64,000 nucleotides of DNA from Actinomadura latina NBRC 106108 (GCF_001552195.1 NZ_BCQS01000005.1:558001-622000), one strand, 5' to 3'. Positions 34,680 to 43,711 are shown, counted from the first letter of the stretch. Numbers and translations: made by a program. The notes: generated by a model not told the origin, from the letters alone.

Positions 34680-35894
34680 TCAGGGCTGGACGGGCACGCC
34701 GCCGCGCCAGATGCGCAGCGCCCGCAGCCCGAACGCCCACGCGAACGCGCCCTCGTGGTCGGCGTCCCACAGGACGATGTCGGCGAGCATCCCGGGGGCG
34801 AGCGAGCCGCGGTCGCCGACGCGCAGGGCGGCGGCGCCGCCGAGCGTGGCGGCGCGCAGGGCCTCGGTCACGCTCAGCCCGAACATGGCGACGGACAGCC
34901 CGATGACGAGCGGCATCGACGTGATACCGCACTGCCCGGGGTTGTGGTCGGTGCCGAGGGCGACGGTGACGCCGCGGTCGAGCATCTGCCGGACGGGCGC
35001 CGGCGCGCGGCTGCTGTTGAGGGAGCTGCCGGGGCAGACGGTGGCGGTGACGCCGGCGTGCGCGAGGGCCTTGATGTCGTCGTCGTTGGCCTGGGTGAGC
35101 AGGTCGGCGGACGCGCAGCCGACCTCGGCGGCGACCTGCGCGGCGCCGATGCGCTCGTTGGCGCAGGCGTGCATGCGGGCCTTCAGCCCGGCGCGCTTGC
35201 CGGTGAGCAGCAGGGCGCGGGCCTCCTCGGCGGTGAAGTGGCCCTCGTCGCAGTAGACGTCGATGGAGTCGGCGCCGGCCACGGCGGCGTCGCCGGCCCA
35301 CAGCCGGACGGCCTCGATGTAGTCGCGGCGGCGGCCGAAGAACTCGGGCGGCAGGATGTGCGCGGCGAGGAACGTCGCGTGGATGCGCGGCATGGACGGC
35401 TCGCCCTCCAGCGACCGCAGCATCCGGATGTCGGCGAGTTCGCCGTCGCGGGTGAGGTGGTAGCCGGTCTTGGCCTCGACGGTGGTGGTGCCGGCGAGGA
35501 TCCACTGGCGGAGCCGTTCGCGAACGCCGTTGCACAGCGTCCAGGGGTCGGTCCCCCGGGTGACGGTGACGGTGGAGTTGACGCCGCCGCCCGCCGCGGT
35601 GATCGCGGAGTGGGACGACCCGCTGGTGCGCATGGCGAGCTCGGCCCATCGGTTGCCCGCGTAGACGGGGTGGGAGTGCGCGTCGATGAGCCCCGGCGTG
35701 ACGAGGCCGCCGCCGAGGTTCTCGACGTGGTCGACGTCGACGATGTCGTCGATGATGCCGGGGACGCTCTGCGGGAGGTCGGATGCGGGCCCGGCCCAGA
35801 CGATCCGGTCGTCGTGGATGAGCACCGCGGCGTTGCTGCAGACGTCGGTGCCCGTCCAGAGCCTGCCGATGTTCGTCAACAGCCGTACCGTCAT
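34680..35894 (-). CDS. hutI: imidazolonepropionase
   Basis: HutI hydrolyses 4-imidazolone-5-propionate to N-formimidoyl-glutamate, the third step of histidine breakdown. The 404-residue metallo-hydrolase has the metal site IDAHSHPVYAGNRWAE near 68-83 and EAKTGYHL near 133. A histidine region follows near 165 (IHATFLAAHILP), with CDEGHF and the catalytic GTDHNPGQ near 306. Its length is normal. No hutH, hutU or formimidoylglutamate hydrolase gene is nearby, so the pathway must be scattered or elsewhere. A good promoter lies about 280 bases upstream, which means a long leader. Confidence 0.94.
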   Translation of the reverse strand: MTVRLLTNIGRLWTGTDVCSNAAVLIHDDRIVWAGPASDLPQSVPGIIDDIVDVDHVENLGGGLVTPGLIDAHSHPVYAGNRWAELAMRTSGSSHSAITAAGGGVNSTVTVTRGTDPWTLCNGVRERLRQWILAGTTTVEAKTGYHLTRDGELADIRMLRSLEGEPSMPRIHATFLAAHILPPEFFGRRRDYIEAVRLWAGDAAVAGADSIDVYCDEGHFTAEEARALLLTGKRAGLKARMHACANERIGAAQVAAEVGCASADLLTQANDDDIKALAHAGVTATVCPGSSLNSSRAPAPVRQMLDRGVTVALGTDHNPGQCGITSMPLVIGLSVAMFGLSVTEALRAATLGGAAALRVGDRGSLAPGMLADIVLWDADHEGAFAWAFGLRALRIWRGGVPVQP

Positions 35895-36179
35895 AGGGTC
35901 ACCGACCTGGGTGGAGCCGTGCGCGCCTCGGCGCGGGATGGCGCTGGAGGGGGCCGCCCGCCCTCGTTCCAGTGTTCGGACCTGCCATGGCCACCTGCTC
36001 TCGATCCGAAACACCGGCTGGATGCCGGCGACTCACCATTGGAGGGTCGGGTGGCCGGACGACCACCGCTGGCAACGAGACCGGAGATATCGGTTTCGTC
36101 ACGGTAGTGCACCGGACGCCCGTCCGACAACCTCTGGTAGCAGCGCATCGACAGCCATCACCCCGCCCCTAGCTCTATG

Positions 36180-36207
36180 ACCGTACGGATTTCAACCGGC
36201 CCGTCAA
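36180..36207 (-). promoter_or_regulatory. promoter reading toward hutI
   Basis: TTGACG (complement 36202-36207), 16 bases, TACGGT (complement 36180-36185). This is one of the best sigma-70-type promoters in the window. Transcription would start near 36172, leaving a leader of about 277 bases before the hutI ATG. Confidence 0.6.
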
Positions 36208-36300
36208 GCGGATTGGACAAGCTGTCACCGTTCGGCGACCAGGATGGCCCTTCAGCCGGTTCCGACCGGTCCGAAGCGACCGTAAGAGTGACCCGGAACC

Positions 36301-36335
36301 GCCGGCCTCCGGGAAACACAGAGGCCGGCGTTTTT
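36301..36335 (+). terminator. Rho-independent terminator with U-tract
   Basis: GCCGGCCTC (36301-36309), an 11-base loop, GAGGCCGGC (36321-36329), then GTTTTT. This is the only hairpin with a T-run I found in the window, and the T-run fits only plus-strand transcription. Confidence 0.8.
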
Positions 36336-36363
36336 CGGGTCGGGGCGTGCGCATCAGGACACG

Positions 36364-36402
36364 CGGGTCAGGCGCACGGGTCAGGACGTCGGGTCAGGAC
36401 GT
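36364..36402 (-). repeat. 13-bp tandem repeat spanning the hflX stop
   Basis: Three units of CGGGTCAGGACGT (the first with GCGCA at its end) run from 36364 to 36402. Each carries TGA on the minus strand; the hflX stop is complement 36394-36396. As the unit is 13 bases, the copies place stops in all frames. Confidence 0.8.
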
Positions 36403-37854
36403 CGGCGAGACGGTCTCGTACTGGGCGAGTTCACCCGCGAGCACGGCGGGCACCCTGGCGTGCAGGACGGTGCCCTCCGCGACGTGCTCCTGCTTGAGCA
36501 CCTCACCGCGCTCGTGCACCCGCGCGACGAGGTCGCCGCGCTCGTAGGGCACGAGGGCGTGGAGTTCGCTCTCCAGTCCCGGCAGGTCCGCCTCGATGGA
36601 CTCGCGCAGCTCCTCGATGCCGAACCCGGTGCGGGCGGACACCACGACGCTGTGCGGCTCGCGGCGCTGCAGCCGCGCGATCGCGAGGTCGTCGGCCGCG
36701 TCCGCCTTGTTGATGACGATGATCTCGGGGATCCCGGCGGCGTCGATCTCGCGCAGCACCTCGCGCACGGCGTCGATCTGCGCCTCGGGGTCGGGGTCGG
36801 AGCCGTCCACGACGTGCAGGATCAGCCCGGCGTCGGTGACCTCCTCCAGCGTCGACCGGAACGCCTCGATGAGCTGGTGCGGCAGGTGCCGGACGAACCC
36901 GACGGTGTCGGCCAGCGTGTAGGCGCGCCCGCCGGGCGTCTCGGCGCGCCGGACGGTCGGGTCCAGGGTGGCGAACAGCGCGTTCTCCACCAGCACCCCG
37001 GCGCCGGTGAGCCGGTTGAGCAGGGACGACTTGCCCGCGTTGGTGTAGCCGGCGATGGCGACGGCGGGCACTTGGTGGCGGCGGCGCTCGCCGCGCTTGG
37101 TGTCGCGCGCCTTGGCCATCTCGGCGATCTGCCGGCGCAGCTTGGCCATCCGGGTGCGGATCCGCCGCCGGTCCAGCTCGATCTTGGTCTCGCCGGGGCC
37201 GCGGCCGCCGATGCCGACGCCGCCCGCGGCGCGTCCGCCGACCTGCCGGGACAGGTTGCCGCCCCAGCCGCGCAGGCGCGGCAGCAGGTAGTTGAGCTGC
37301 GCGAGCTCGACCTGCGCCTTGCCCTCGCGGCTCTTGGCGTGCTGGGCGAAGATGTCGAGGATGAGCGCGGTCCGGTCGATGACCTTGACCTGGACGGTCT
37401 CCTCCAGGTGCCGCAGCTGGCTCGGGGCCAGCTCGCCGTCGCAGATGACGGTGTCGGCGCCGGTGGCGATCACGACGTCGCGCAGCTCCGCGGCCTTGCC
37501 GGAGCCGATGTAGGTGGCGGAGTCGGGGCGGGACCGGCGCTGGACGAGCCCTTCGAGCACCTCGGAGCCCGCGGTCTCGGCGAGGAGCGCCAGCTCGCGC
37601 AGGGAGTTCTCGGCCTCGGCGGCCGTCCCCTCCGTCCAGACGCCCACGAGGACGACCCGCTCCAGCCGCAGGGCGCGGTATTCGACCTCGGTGACATCGG
37701 TCAGCTCGGTGGACAGGCCCGCGACGCGGCGCAGTGCGCGGCGGTCCTCCAGGTCGAGTTCACCCGTCATGGGCTCGTACTCGAGCTCGTCCCGCTCGTC
37801 CCGCTCGAACTGGTCCTGGGCCTGGGTCTGGTCTGCAGAGAAAGGTTGAGTCAT
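36394..37854 (-). CDS. hflX: GTPase HflX
   Basis: HflX is a ribosome-splitting GTPase that rescues stalled 70S ribosomes under stress. The 486-residue protein has the N-terminal HflX domain with the glycine-rich GRGPGETKIELDRRRI (near 218) and a coiled-coil-like linker. The G domain follows, with G1 AGYTNAGKSSL near 268, G3 DTVGFVRHLP near 313 and G4 NKAD near 380. The C-terminal domain is short. GAGGACAT precedes the ATG. In actinobacteria hflX lies near dapF and miaA. Here about 14 kb of accessory genes lies between them. Confidence 0.96.
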   Translation of the reverse strand: MTQPFSADQTQAQDQFERDERDELEYEPMTGELDLEDRRALRRVAGLSTELTDVTEVEYRALRLERVVLVGVWTEGTAAEAENSLRELALLAETAGSEVLEGLVQRRSRPDSATYIGSGKAAELRDVVIATGADTVICDGELAPSQLRHLEETVQVKVIDRTALILDIFAQHAKSREGKAQVELAQLNYLLPRLRGWGGNLSRQVGGRAAGGVGIGGRGPGETKIELDRRRIRTRMAKLRRQIAEMAKARDTKRGERRRHQVPAVAIAGYTNAGKSSLLNRLTGAGVLVENALFATLDPTVRRAETPGGRAYTLADTVGFVRHLPHQLIEAFRSTLEEVTDAGLILHVVDGSDPDPEAQIDAVREVLREIDAAGIPEIIVINKADAADDLAIARLQRREPHSVVVSARTGFGIEELRESIEADLPGLESELHALVPYERGDLVARVHERGEVLKQEHVAEGTVLHARVPAVLAGELAQYETVSPTS

Positions 37855-37998
37855 ATGTCCTCAGTAGAACGCCGCTTCGCGGCCGTATCTTCCCGGCGAT
37901 CGTCTCACGCGCCTTCCCCGGGGTCACCCGGTTATCGCCATGGTTTCCGCACTGGGTTGACGTAAGCGCGCGCGGGGAGATCCATCGGGACACCCGCT

Positions 37999-38028
37999 TT
38001 GACCGGCCCTCGCACCGCCGAGTACCGT
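37999..38028 (+). promoter_or_regulatory. promoter of malate synthase gene
   Basis: TTGACC (37999-38004), 18 bases, TACCGT (38023-38028). The start would be near 38035, giving a leader of about 40 bases with the AAGGGCGAG ribosome site. A second TTGACG at 37957 has no good -10. Confidence 0.6.
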
Positions 38029-38075
38029 TCTCCACGTAACAGAAGTCGAATTTCACCATACGAAAGGGCGAGCAG

Positions 38076-39683
38076 ATGGCTGGACTGGAAGGCATCGAGG
38101 TCACCGGACCCCTCGGCGATCGGTACGAGGAGATCCTGACCCCCGAGGCGCTCGGCCTGCTCGCCGCCCTCCAGCGCGAGCTGGGCGCCCGCCGCAAGGA
38201 GCTCCTGGAGGCCCGCGCCGAGCGGCAGCGCAAGCTGTCCGCGGGCGGGACGCTGGACTTCCTGCCCGAGACCGCGGACGTCCGCAACGACGACTCCTGG
38301 CGCGTCGCCGAGCCCGCGCCCGGCCTGGTCGACCGGCGCGTCGAGATCACCGGCCCGACCGACCGGAAGATGACGATCAACGCGCTGAACTCCGGCGCGA
38401 AGGTGTGGCTGGCCGACTTCGAGGACGCCAACACCCCGCTGTGGACCAACATGGTCGAGGGCCAGCTCAACCTGCGGGACGCCCTCGACCGCACCATCGA
38501 CTTCACCGACGGGAAGAGCGGCAAGTCCTACGCGCTCAAGGCCGACGAGGAGCTCGCCACCATCGTCGTCCGGCCGCGCGGCTGGCACATGGAGGAGAAG
38601 CACCTCCTCGTCGACGGCGAGCCCATGTCCGGGTCGCTGTTCGACTTCGGCCTCTACCTCTTCCACTCGGCCCGCCGGCAGCTGGACAAGGGCAAGGGCC
38701 CCTACTACTACCTGCCGAAGATGGAGAGCCACCTCGAGGCGCGGCTCTGGAACGACGCGTTCAACCTCGCCCAGGACCACCTGGAGATCCCGCGCGGCAC
38801 GATCCGCGCGACCGTCCTGATCGAGACGATCCCGGCCGCGTTCGAGATGGAGGAGATCCTCTACGAGCTGCGCGACCACTCCGCGGGCCTGAACGCCGGC
38901 CGCTGGGACTACCTCTTCTCCGTCATCAAGAAGTTCCGCGACCGGGGCGCCGAGTTCGTCCTCCCCGAGCGCAACGCCATCACGATGACCGCGCCGTTCA
39001 TGCGCGCCTACACCGAGCTGCTCGTCCGGACGTGCCACAAGCGCGGCGCGCACGCGATCGGCGGCATGGCGGCGTTCATCCCGTCCCGCCGGGACGAGGA
39101 GGTCAACAAGGTCGCGCTGGAGAAGGTCCGCGCCGACAAGACCCGCGAGTCCGGCGACGGCTTCGACGGCTCCTGGGTCGCCCACCCCGACCTCGTCCCC
39201 GTCTGCCGCGAGGTGTTCGACGGCGTCCTCGGCGACAAGCCGAACCAGCGCGACCGGCTCCGCGAGGACGTCAAGGTCTCCGCCGCCGACCTGCTGAACG
39301 TCAAGGACACCCCCGGCGAGATCACCGAGGCGGGCGTGCGGGGCAACGTCGACGTGGCGCTGCGCTACCTCGCCACCTGGCTGGACGGCGCCGGCGCGGT
39401 CGCGATCCACAACCTGATGGAGGACGCGGCCACCGCCGAGATCTCCCGCTCCCAGGTGTGGCAGTGGATCTACAACGGCGTCTCCACCGCCGAGGGCAAG
39501 AAGATCACCAAGGAGTGGGTGGAGCAGCTCCTGGACGAGGAGCTCGGCAAGATCCGCGCCGAGCTCGGCGATGCCTACAACGAGCCCCGCTACAACCAGG
39601 CCGTGACCCTCTTCAAGGAGGTCACCCTTGCCGACGAGTACTCCGAGTTCCTGACCACCCCGGCCTACCAGCAGTTCCCGTAA
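38076..39683 (+). CDS. aceB: malate synthase A
   Basis: This enzyme condenses glyoxylate with acetyl-CoA to malate in the glyoxylate bypass. The 535-residue length is that of the A isoform. The malate synthase signature [15 protein letters not shown] lies near 269-283, and [13 protein letters not shown] near 460 is also typical. It has its own promoter upstream and a strong terminator downstream. Downstream lie glcD, glcE and glcF, whose product is glyoxylate, so the cluster would convert glycolate to malate. Isocitrate lyase is not in the window. Confidence 0.97.
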   Translation: MAGLEGIEVTGPLGDRYEEILTPEALGLLAALQRELGARRKELLEARAERQRKLSAGGTLDFLPETADVRNDDSWRVAEPAPGLVDRRVEITGPTDRKMTINALNSGAKVWLADFEDANTPLWTNMVEGQLNLRDALDRTIDFTDGKSGKSYALKADEELATIVVRPRGWHMEEKHLLVDGEPMSGSLFDFGLYLFHSARRQLDKGKGPYYYLPKMESHLEARLWNDAFNLAQDHLEIPRGTIRATVLIETIPAAFEMEEILYELRDHSAGLNAGRWDYLFSVIKKFRDRGAEFVLPERNAITMTAPFMRAYTELLVRTCHKRGAHAIGGMAAFIPSRRDEEVNKVALEKVRADKTRESGDGFDGSWVAHPDLVPVCREVFDGVLGDKPNQRDRLREDVKVSAADLLNVKDTPGEITEAGVRGNVDVALRYLATWLDGAGAVAIHNLMEDAATAEISRSQVWQWIYNGVSTAEGKKITKEWVEQLLDEELGKIRAELGDAYNEPRYNQAVTLFKEVTLADEYSEFLTTPAYQQFP

Positions 39684-39704
39684 GGACGCGCCACGGTACG
39701 AGGA

Positions 39705-39729
39705 GCCGGGCGGCCGCCGGCCGCCCGGC
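39705..39729 (+). terminator. terminator after aceB
   Basis: An 11-bp perfect stem GCCGGGCGGCC / GGCCGCCCGGC with a three-base loop lies 22 bases after the stop. Confidence 0.75.
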
Positions 39730-39773
39730 CCCGATCTTGCGGGGGTGCCGGGGGGCGGAGGATGGTGGTAGGG

Positions 39774-41222
39774 ATGGAATCCATGCTCACAGGGCTCGCG
39801 CCGCGGCTCGCCGGGATAGCCGGGGCGGAATGGGTGATCACCGACCCGGTGCGGTTGCGCACGTACGAGTGCGACGGCCTCACCAACCACCGGTCGACGC
39901 CCGGGATCGTCGTGCTGCCCGACACCGCCGAGCAGGTCGCGGAGATCGTGCGCGAGTGCGCGGCGGCGGGCGTGCCGTACGTGGCGCGCGGGTCCGGGAC
40001 GGGGCTGTCCGGCGGGGCGCTCCCGCGCACGGACGGCGTGCTGATCGTCACGTCCCGGATGCGCCGGATCCTGGAGATCGACATCCCCGGCCAGCGGGCC
40101 GTGGTGGAGCCCGGCGTGATCAACCTGGACGTGACGCGCGCCGTCCGGCCGTACGGGTACTACTTCGCGCCCGACCCGTCCAGCCAGCAGATCTGCTCGG
40201 TCGGCGGGAACGTGGCGGAGAACTCGGGCGGCGCGCACTGCCTGAAGTACGGGTTCACCGCGCACCACGTGCTGGCCTGCGAGGTCGTCGCGCCGGACGG
40301 CGAGCTGGTCGAGCTGGCGGCGGACGCGCCCGGCTACGACCTGCTCGGCGTGTTCGTCGGGGCGGAGGGCACGCTCGGCATCACCACCAAGATCACGGTG
40401 CGGCTGACGCGGGTCCCGGAGACCGTGCAGACCCTGCTGGCGGCGTTCGACTCGATCGAGGCGGGCGGCACCGCGGTGTCGGCGATCATCGGTGCGGGCG
40501 TCGTCCCGGCGGCGATCGAGATGATGGACGCCCTCGCCATCGAGGCGGCCGAGGCGGCGGTGCGCTGCGAGTACCCGGCGGGCGCGGCGGCCGTGCTGAT
40601 CGTGGAGCTGGACGGCCCGGACGCCGAGGTCGCGGCCCAGTTCGCCGAGGTGGAGCGGCTGTGCCGGGACGCGGGCGCCTTCGAGATCCGGATCGCCGCG
40701 GACGACGCGGAGCGCGCGCTGATCTGGAAGGGCCGCAAGTCGGCGTTCGCGGCGGTCGGCCGGATCAGCCCGGCCTACCTCGTCCAGGACGGCGTGATCC
40801 CGAGGACGGTCCTGCCGCAGGTGCTGGCGAGCATCGACGCGCTGTCGGCCGAGTCGGGCGTGCGGGTCGCGAACGTGTTCCACGCCGGCGACGGCAACCT
40901 GCATCCGCTGGTGCTGTTCGACGACGCCGAGGAGGGCGCGGAGGAGCGCGCCGAGACGGTGTCGGGCGCGATCCTCGACCTGTGCATCCAGCACGGCGGC
41001 TCCATCACCGGCGAGCACGGCGTGGGGGTCGACAAGGCCCGGTACATGCCGCGCATGTTCACCGACACCGACCTGGACACGATGCAGATGGTCCGCTGCG
41101 GGTTCGACCCGGCGGGGCTGTGCAACCCGGGCAAGGTCTTCCCCACGCCGCGGCTGTGCGGCGAGGTGCCCGGCAAACGCAAGGGCCCCCACCCGTACGA
41201 GGGAAAGGCGGACATCTTCTGA
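39774..41222 (+). CDS. glcD: glycolate oxidase subunit GlcD (FAD-linked)
   Basis: GlcD is the FAD subunit of glycolate dehydrogenase, oxidising glycolate to glyoxylate. The 482-residue protein has the PCMH-type FAD-binding domain (VARGSGTGLSGGALP near 70; PSSQQICSVGGNVAENSGG near 137). Its C-terminal FAD-oxidase domain carries NVFHAGDGNLHPLVLFD near 363 and GSITGEHGVGVDKARYMP near 405. Start choice is open: ATG 39762 (GGAGG adjacent), 39774 or 39783 (AGGG nine bases before). The stop overlaps the glcE ATG (TGATG), so the three glc genes are translationally coupled. Confidence 0.95.
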   Translation: MESMLTGLAPRLAGIAGAEWVITDPVRLRTYECDGLTNHRSTPGIVVLPDTAEQVAEIVRECAAAGVPYVARGSGTGLSGGALPRTDGVLIVTSRMRRILEIDIPGQRAVVEPGVINLDVTRAVRPYGYYFAPDPSSQQICSVGGNVAENSGGAHCLKYGFTAHHVLACEVVAPDGELVELAADAPGYDLLGVFVGAEGTLGITTKITVRLTRVPETVQTLLAAFDSIEAGGTAVSAIIGAGVVPAAIEMMDALAIEAAEAAVRCEYPAGAAAVLIVELDGPDAEVAAQFAEVERLCRDAGAFEIRIAADDAERALIWKGRKSAFAAVGRISPAYLVQDGVIPRTVLPQVLASIDALSAESGVRVANVFHAGDGNLHPLVLFDDAEEGAEERAETVSGAILDLCIQHGGSITGEHGVGVDKARYMPRMFTDTDLDTMQMVRCGFDPAGLCNPGKVFPTPRLCGEVPGKRKGPHPYEGKADIF

Positions 41223-42418
41223 TGCGGCCTCTGGACGCCCTGGCGAAGGTCTGCGCCGATGTACGCCCCGGTGATCCCGCGGAAGGCGTGCTCGGTGTCG
41301 AGCCCGCGTTCGTCGCCGCGCCCAAGGATCTGACCGAGGCCGCCGACGTCATGCGCGTCGCCGCCGAGAAGGGGCTCGCCGTCGTCCCGCGGGGGGCCGA
41401 GACCCGCCTCGACTGGGGGGCGCCCCCCGAGCGCTGCGATCTGCTGGTCGACACCCACCGGCTGGACGGGCTCATCGAGCACACGGCCGGCGACCTCGTC
41501 GCCAAGGCCGAGGCGGGCCTCTCCATGGAGGCGCTCGGCGAGCGGCTCGCGGAACGCCGCCAGCGGCTCGCCCTCGACGTCCCCCTGCCCGGCTCCACGG
41601 TCGGCGGGACGATCGCGAGCGGCGCCGCCGGCCCGCTGCGCACGATGTACGGGACGCCCCGGAACCTGGTCATCGGCCTCACCGTCGTCCGGGCGGACGG
41701 CCAGGTCGCGCGGTCGGGCGGCAAGGTCGTCAAGAACGTCGCCGGATACGACCTCGGCCGGCTCTTCTCCGGCTCGTACGGCACCCTGGGCCTGATCGTG
41801 GAGGCGACGTTCCGCCTGCATCCGATCGCCGCCGCCTCCGCGTACGTGGTGTGCGCCGTGAACGGTGCAGAGGACGCGCATGATGCCGTCCAGAGCGTCC
41901 TTCACTCTCCTGTGGCGCCCAGTGCCGTCGAGTACATCGGCCCAGGGACGGTCGCGGTACTGGTGGAAGGCGTGCCGGACGGCGTCGCCGCGCGCGCCGG
42001 GCAGGCCGCAGAACTCCTCGGCGAGAACGCCGAGATCTCCGACACCGCGCCGGACGGCTGGGGACGCTACCCGGACGGCACCACGCTCATCGACATCAGC
42101 GCACCGCCGCCTTCGCTCCGCGACGTCCTCACTCTGCTCGGCCCCGGCGTCGCCACCACGTGGAGCGGCAGCGGCCATGGCCACGTGGGCCTGGCCGCCG
42201 GGACGACGCCGGAAGACGTCGCCGACCTCCTGGGCCGTCTAAGGGAGGTGCTGGCCCGCCACCGCGGTCACGCCGTCGTCCGCTACGCCCCGGAAGAGGT
42301 GCGCCGCGAGATCGACCTGTGGGGGCCGATTCCGGCGCTCGCGCTGATGCGGCGCGTGAAAGACCAGTTCGACCCGAGTCACCGGCTGTCCCCCGGCCGC
42401 TTTGTGGGAGGCATTTGA
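41222..42418 (+). CDS. glcE: glycolate oxidase subunit GlcE (FAD-binding)
   Basis: The 398-residue second FAD-binding subunit shows the PCMH domain with VVPRGAETRLDWGAPP near 58, PGSTVGGTIASGAAGPLRTMYG near 120, and SGGKVVKNVAGYDLGRLFSG near 160. The C-terminal half is shorter than in GlcD, as usual for GlcE. It starts on the last base of the glcD stop and ends in TGATG with glcF, implying fixed stoichiometry of the complex. Confidence 0.93.
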   Translation: MRPLDALAKVCADVRPGDPAEGVLGVEPAFVAAPKDLTEAADVMRVAAEKGLAVVPRGAETRLDWGAPPERCDLLVDTHRLDGLIEHTAGDLVAKAEAGLSMEALGERLAERRQRLALDVPLPGSTVGGTIASGAAGPLRTMYGTPRNLVIGLTVVRADGQVARSGGKVVKNVAGYDLGRLFSGSYGTLGLIVEATFRLHPIAAASAYVVCAVNGAEDAHDAVQSVLHSPVAPSAVEYIGPGTVAVLVEGVPDGVAARAGQAAELLGENAEISDTAPDGWGRYPDGTTLIDISAPPPSLRDVLTLLGPGVATTWSGSGHGHVGLAAGTTPEDVADLLGRLREVLARHRGHAVVRYAPEEVRREIDLWGPIPALALMRRVKDQFDPSHRLSPGRFVGGI

Positions 42419-43704
42419 TGGGCACTCAAGACGACCTCCCGGACCTGCTCAACGACTGCGTCCACTGCGGTTTCTGCTTGCCCACATGCCCGACGTACGT
42501 GCTGTGGGGCGAGGAGATGGACTCCCCCAGGGGCCGCATCCACCTCATGCAGCAGCGGGTGGAGGGCGCACCGCTCAGCGGGCCGATGGTCGAGCATTTC
42601 GACGCCTGCCTCGGATGCATGGCATGCGTGACGGCGTGCCCGTCCGGGGTCCAGTACGACCGGCTCATCGAGCACACCCGCGCCGACGTCGAAAGCGAGC
42701 ATCCGCGTTCGCTGAAGGAGCGGGCCATAAGGGAGATGGTCTTCCAGCTCTTCCCGTACAAGCGGAGGCTGCGGGCGCTACGCGGTCCCCTGCGCGCCTA
42801 CCAGAAGTCGGGGCTGGACCGTTTCGTCCGGCGCAGCGGGATCCTGGAGCGCCTGTCGCCGTCGATCGCGGCGATGGAACGGCTCGCACCGCCCCTCGGC
42901 AAGGCGCCGAGGCTCCCGGAGCGGGTCGCCGCGCGCGGAGAGCGCCGCGCCACGGTCGGGATGCTGACCGGCTGCGTGCAGAGCGAGTTCTTCCCCGGCG
43001 TCAACACCGCGACGGCCCGCGTCCTGGCCCTCGAAGGCTGCGACGTCGTCATCCCCCGGAACCAGGGGTGCTGCGGGGCGCTGTCCATGCACTCCGGGCG
43101 CGCGGAGGAGGCCCGCGCCTTCGCCCGCCGGACGGTCGAGACGTTCGAGGCCGTCGACGTCATCGTGGTGAACTCGGCGGGCTGCGGGTCCGCGATGAAG
43201 GAGTACACGGCGCTGCTCGCGGACGACCCCGTCTGGGAGGAGCGCGCGAGGGCGCTGTCGGCGAAGACCAGGGACCTCGCCGAGTACCTCGTGGAGCTCG
43301 GGCCCCGCGCGGAACGCAGGCCACTTCCGGTCACCGTCGCCTACCACGACGCCTGCCACCTCGCCCACGCCCAGGGCGTGCGCAGCCAGCCCCGGGCGCT
43401 GCTGGCCGCGATTCCCGAACTGACCGTGCGGGAGATCGCCGAACCGGACATATGCTGCGGGTCCGCCGGAACATATAACCTGTTCCAGCCGGAGGCCGCC
43501 GGAGACCTCGGCGACCGCAAGGCGGTGAACGTGGACGCCACCGGAGCCGAACTACTGGTCGCCGCCAACCCCGGCTGCTCGATGCAGATCGCCACCGCGC
43601 TGCGCCGGCGCGGCGCCGGCATCTCGGTCGCGCACACCGCGCAGGTGCTGGACGCCTCCCTGCGGGGGCTCGGCCGCGACGCCCTCGTCGCGCGTCCTTC
43701 GTAA
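42418..43704 (+). CDS. glcF: glycolate oxidase iron-sulfur subunit GlcF
   Basis: The 428-residue subunit passes electrons from the flavin subunits. It has two 4Fe-4S ferredoxin motifs, CVHCGFCLPTCP near 14-25 and CLGCMACVTACP near 65-76, and two cysteine-rich CCG domains (QGCCGALSMHSG near 220; DICCGSAGTYN near 345). GGGAGG lies six bases before the ATG. It is the third gene of the coupled glcDEF set. Confidence 0.95.
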   Translation: MGTQDDLPDLLNDCVHCGFCLPTCPTYVLWGEEMDSPRGRIHLMQQRVEGAPLSGPMVEHFDACLGCMACVTACPSGVQYDRLIEHTRADVESEHPRSLKERAIREMVFQLFPYKRRLRALRGPLRAYQKSGLDRFVRRSGILERLSPSIAAMERLAPPLGKAPRLPERVAARGERRATVGMLTGCVQSEFFPGVNTATARVLALEGCDVVIPRNQGCCGALSMHSGRAEEARAFARRTVETFEAVDVIVVNSAGCGSAMKEYTALLADDPVWEERARALSAKTRDLAEYLVELGPRAERRPLPVTVAYHDACHLAHAQGVRSQPRALLAAIPELTVREIAEPDICCGSAGTYNLFQPEAAGDLGDRKAVNVDATGAELLVAANPGCSMQIATALRRRGAGISVAHTAQVLDASLRGLGRDALVARPS

Positions 43705-43711
43705 CCCGCAG

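Larger units (their letters stand above)
36180..36335 (+). ncRNA. candidate small RNA ending in an intrinsic terminator
   Basis: Both flanking genes run on the minus strand, yet a classical terminator with a U-tract ends here on the plus strand. Just before it are two nested stems: CGGTTCCG (36257-36264) with CGGAACCG (36294-36301), and inside it CGGTC/GACCG (36267-36282). Open frames through it look non-coding. The 5' end is uncertain; TCGACA (36148) and TAGCTC (36170), 16 bases apart, are the only promoter-like pair, and it is weak. The RNA would overlap the hutI promoter and leader in antisense. No known RNA family recognised. Confidence 0.4.
35895..36393. other. 499-bp intergenic region between hutI and hflX
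   Basis: No convincing protein gene is visible. The region contains the hutI promoter on the minus strand (36180-36207), a structured plus-strand segment ending in a U-tract terminator (to 36335), and a 13-bp tandem repeat that runs into the hflX stop. Its features are listed separately. Confidence 0.7.

Noticed and set aside
36255..36306. tRNA-like fold before the plus-strand terminator
   Set aside because: The GGTTCCGACC segment resembles a T-arm, but no anticodon arm, acceptor stem or CCA end can be formed.
36177..36497. Possible plus-strand small protein starting MTVRIS in the hutI-hflX gap
   Set aside because: It runs through the terminator hairpin and the tandem repeat, and lacks a ribosome site. 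A structured RNA explains the region better.
37932..41192. A minus-strand open frame of 1,086 codons opposite aceB and glcD
   Set aside because: It is the antisense shadow of two well-identified genes and has no recognisable domain.
38405..41221. A plus-strand open frame reading through aceB and glcD in another frame
   Set aside because: The sequence is Arg/Gly/Pro-rich and only its end, from 41222, is the real glcE.
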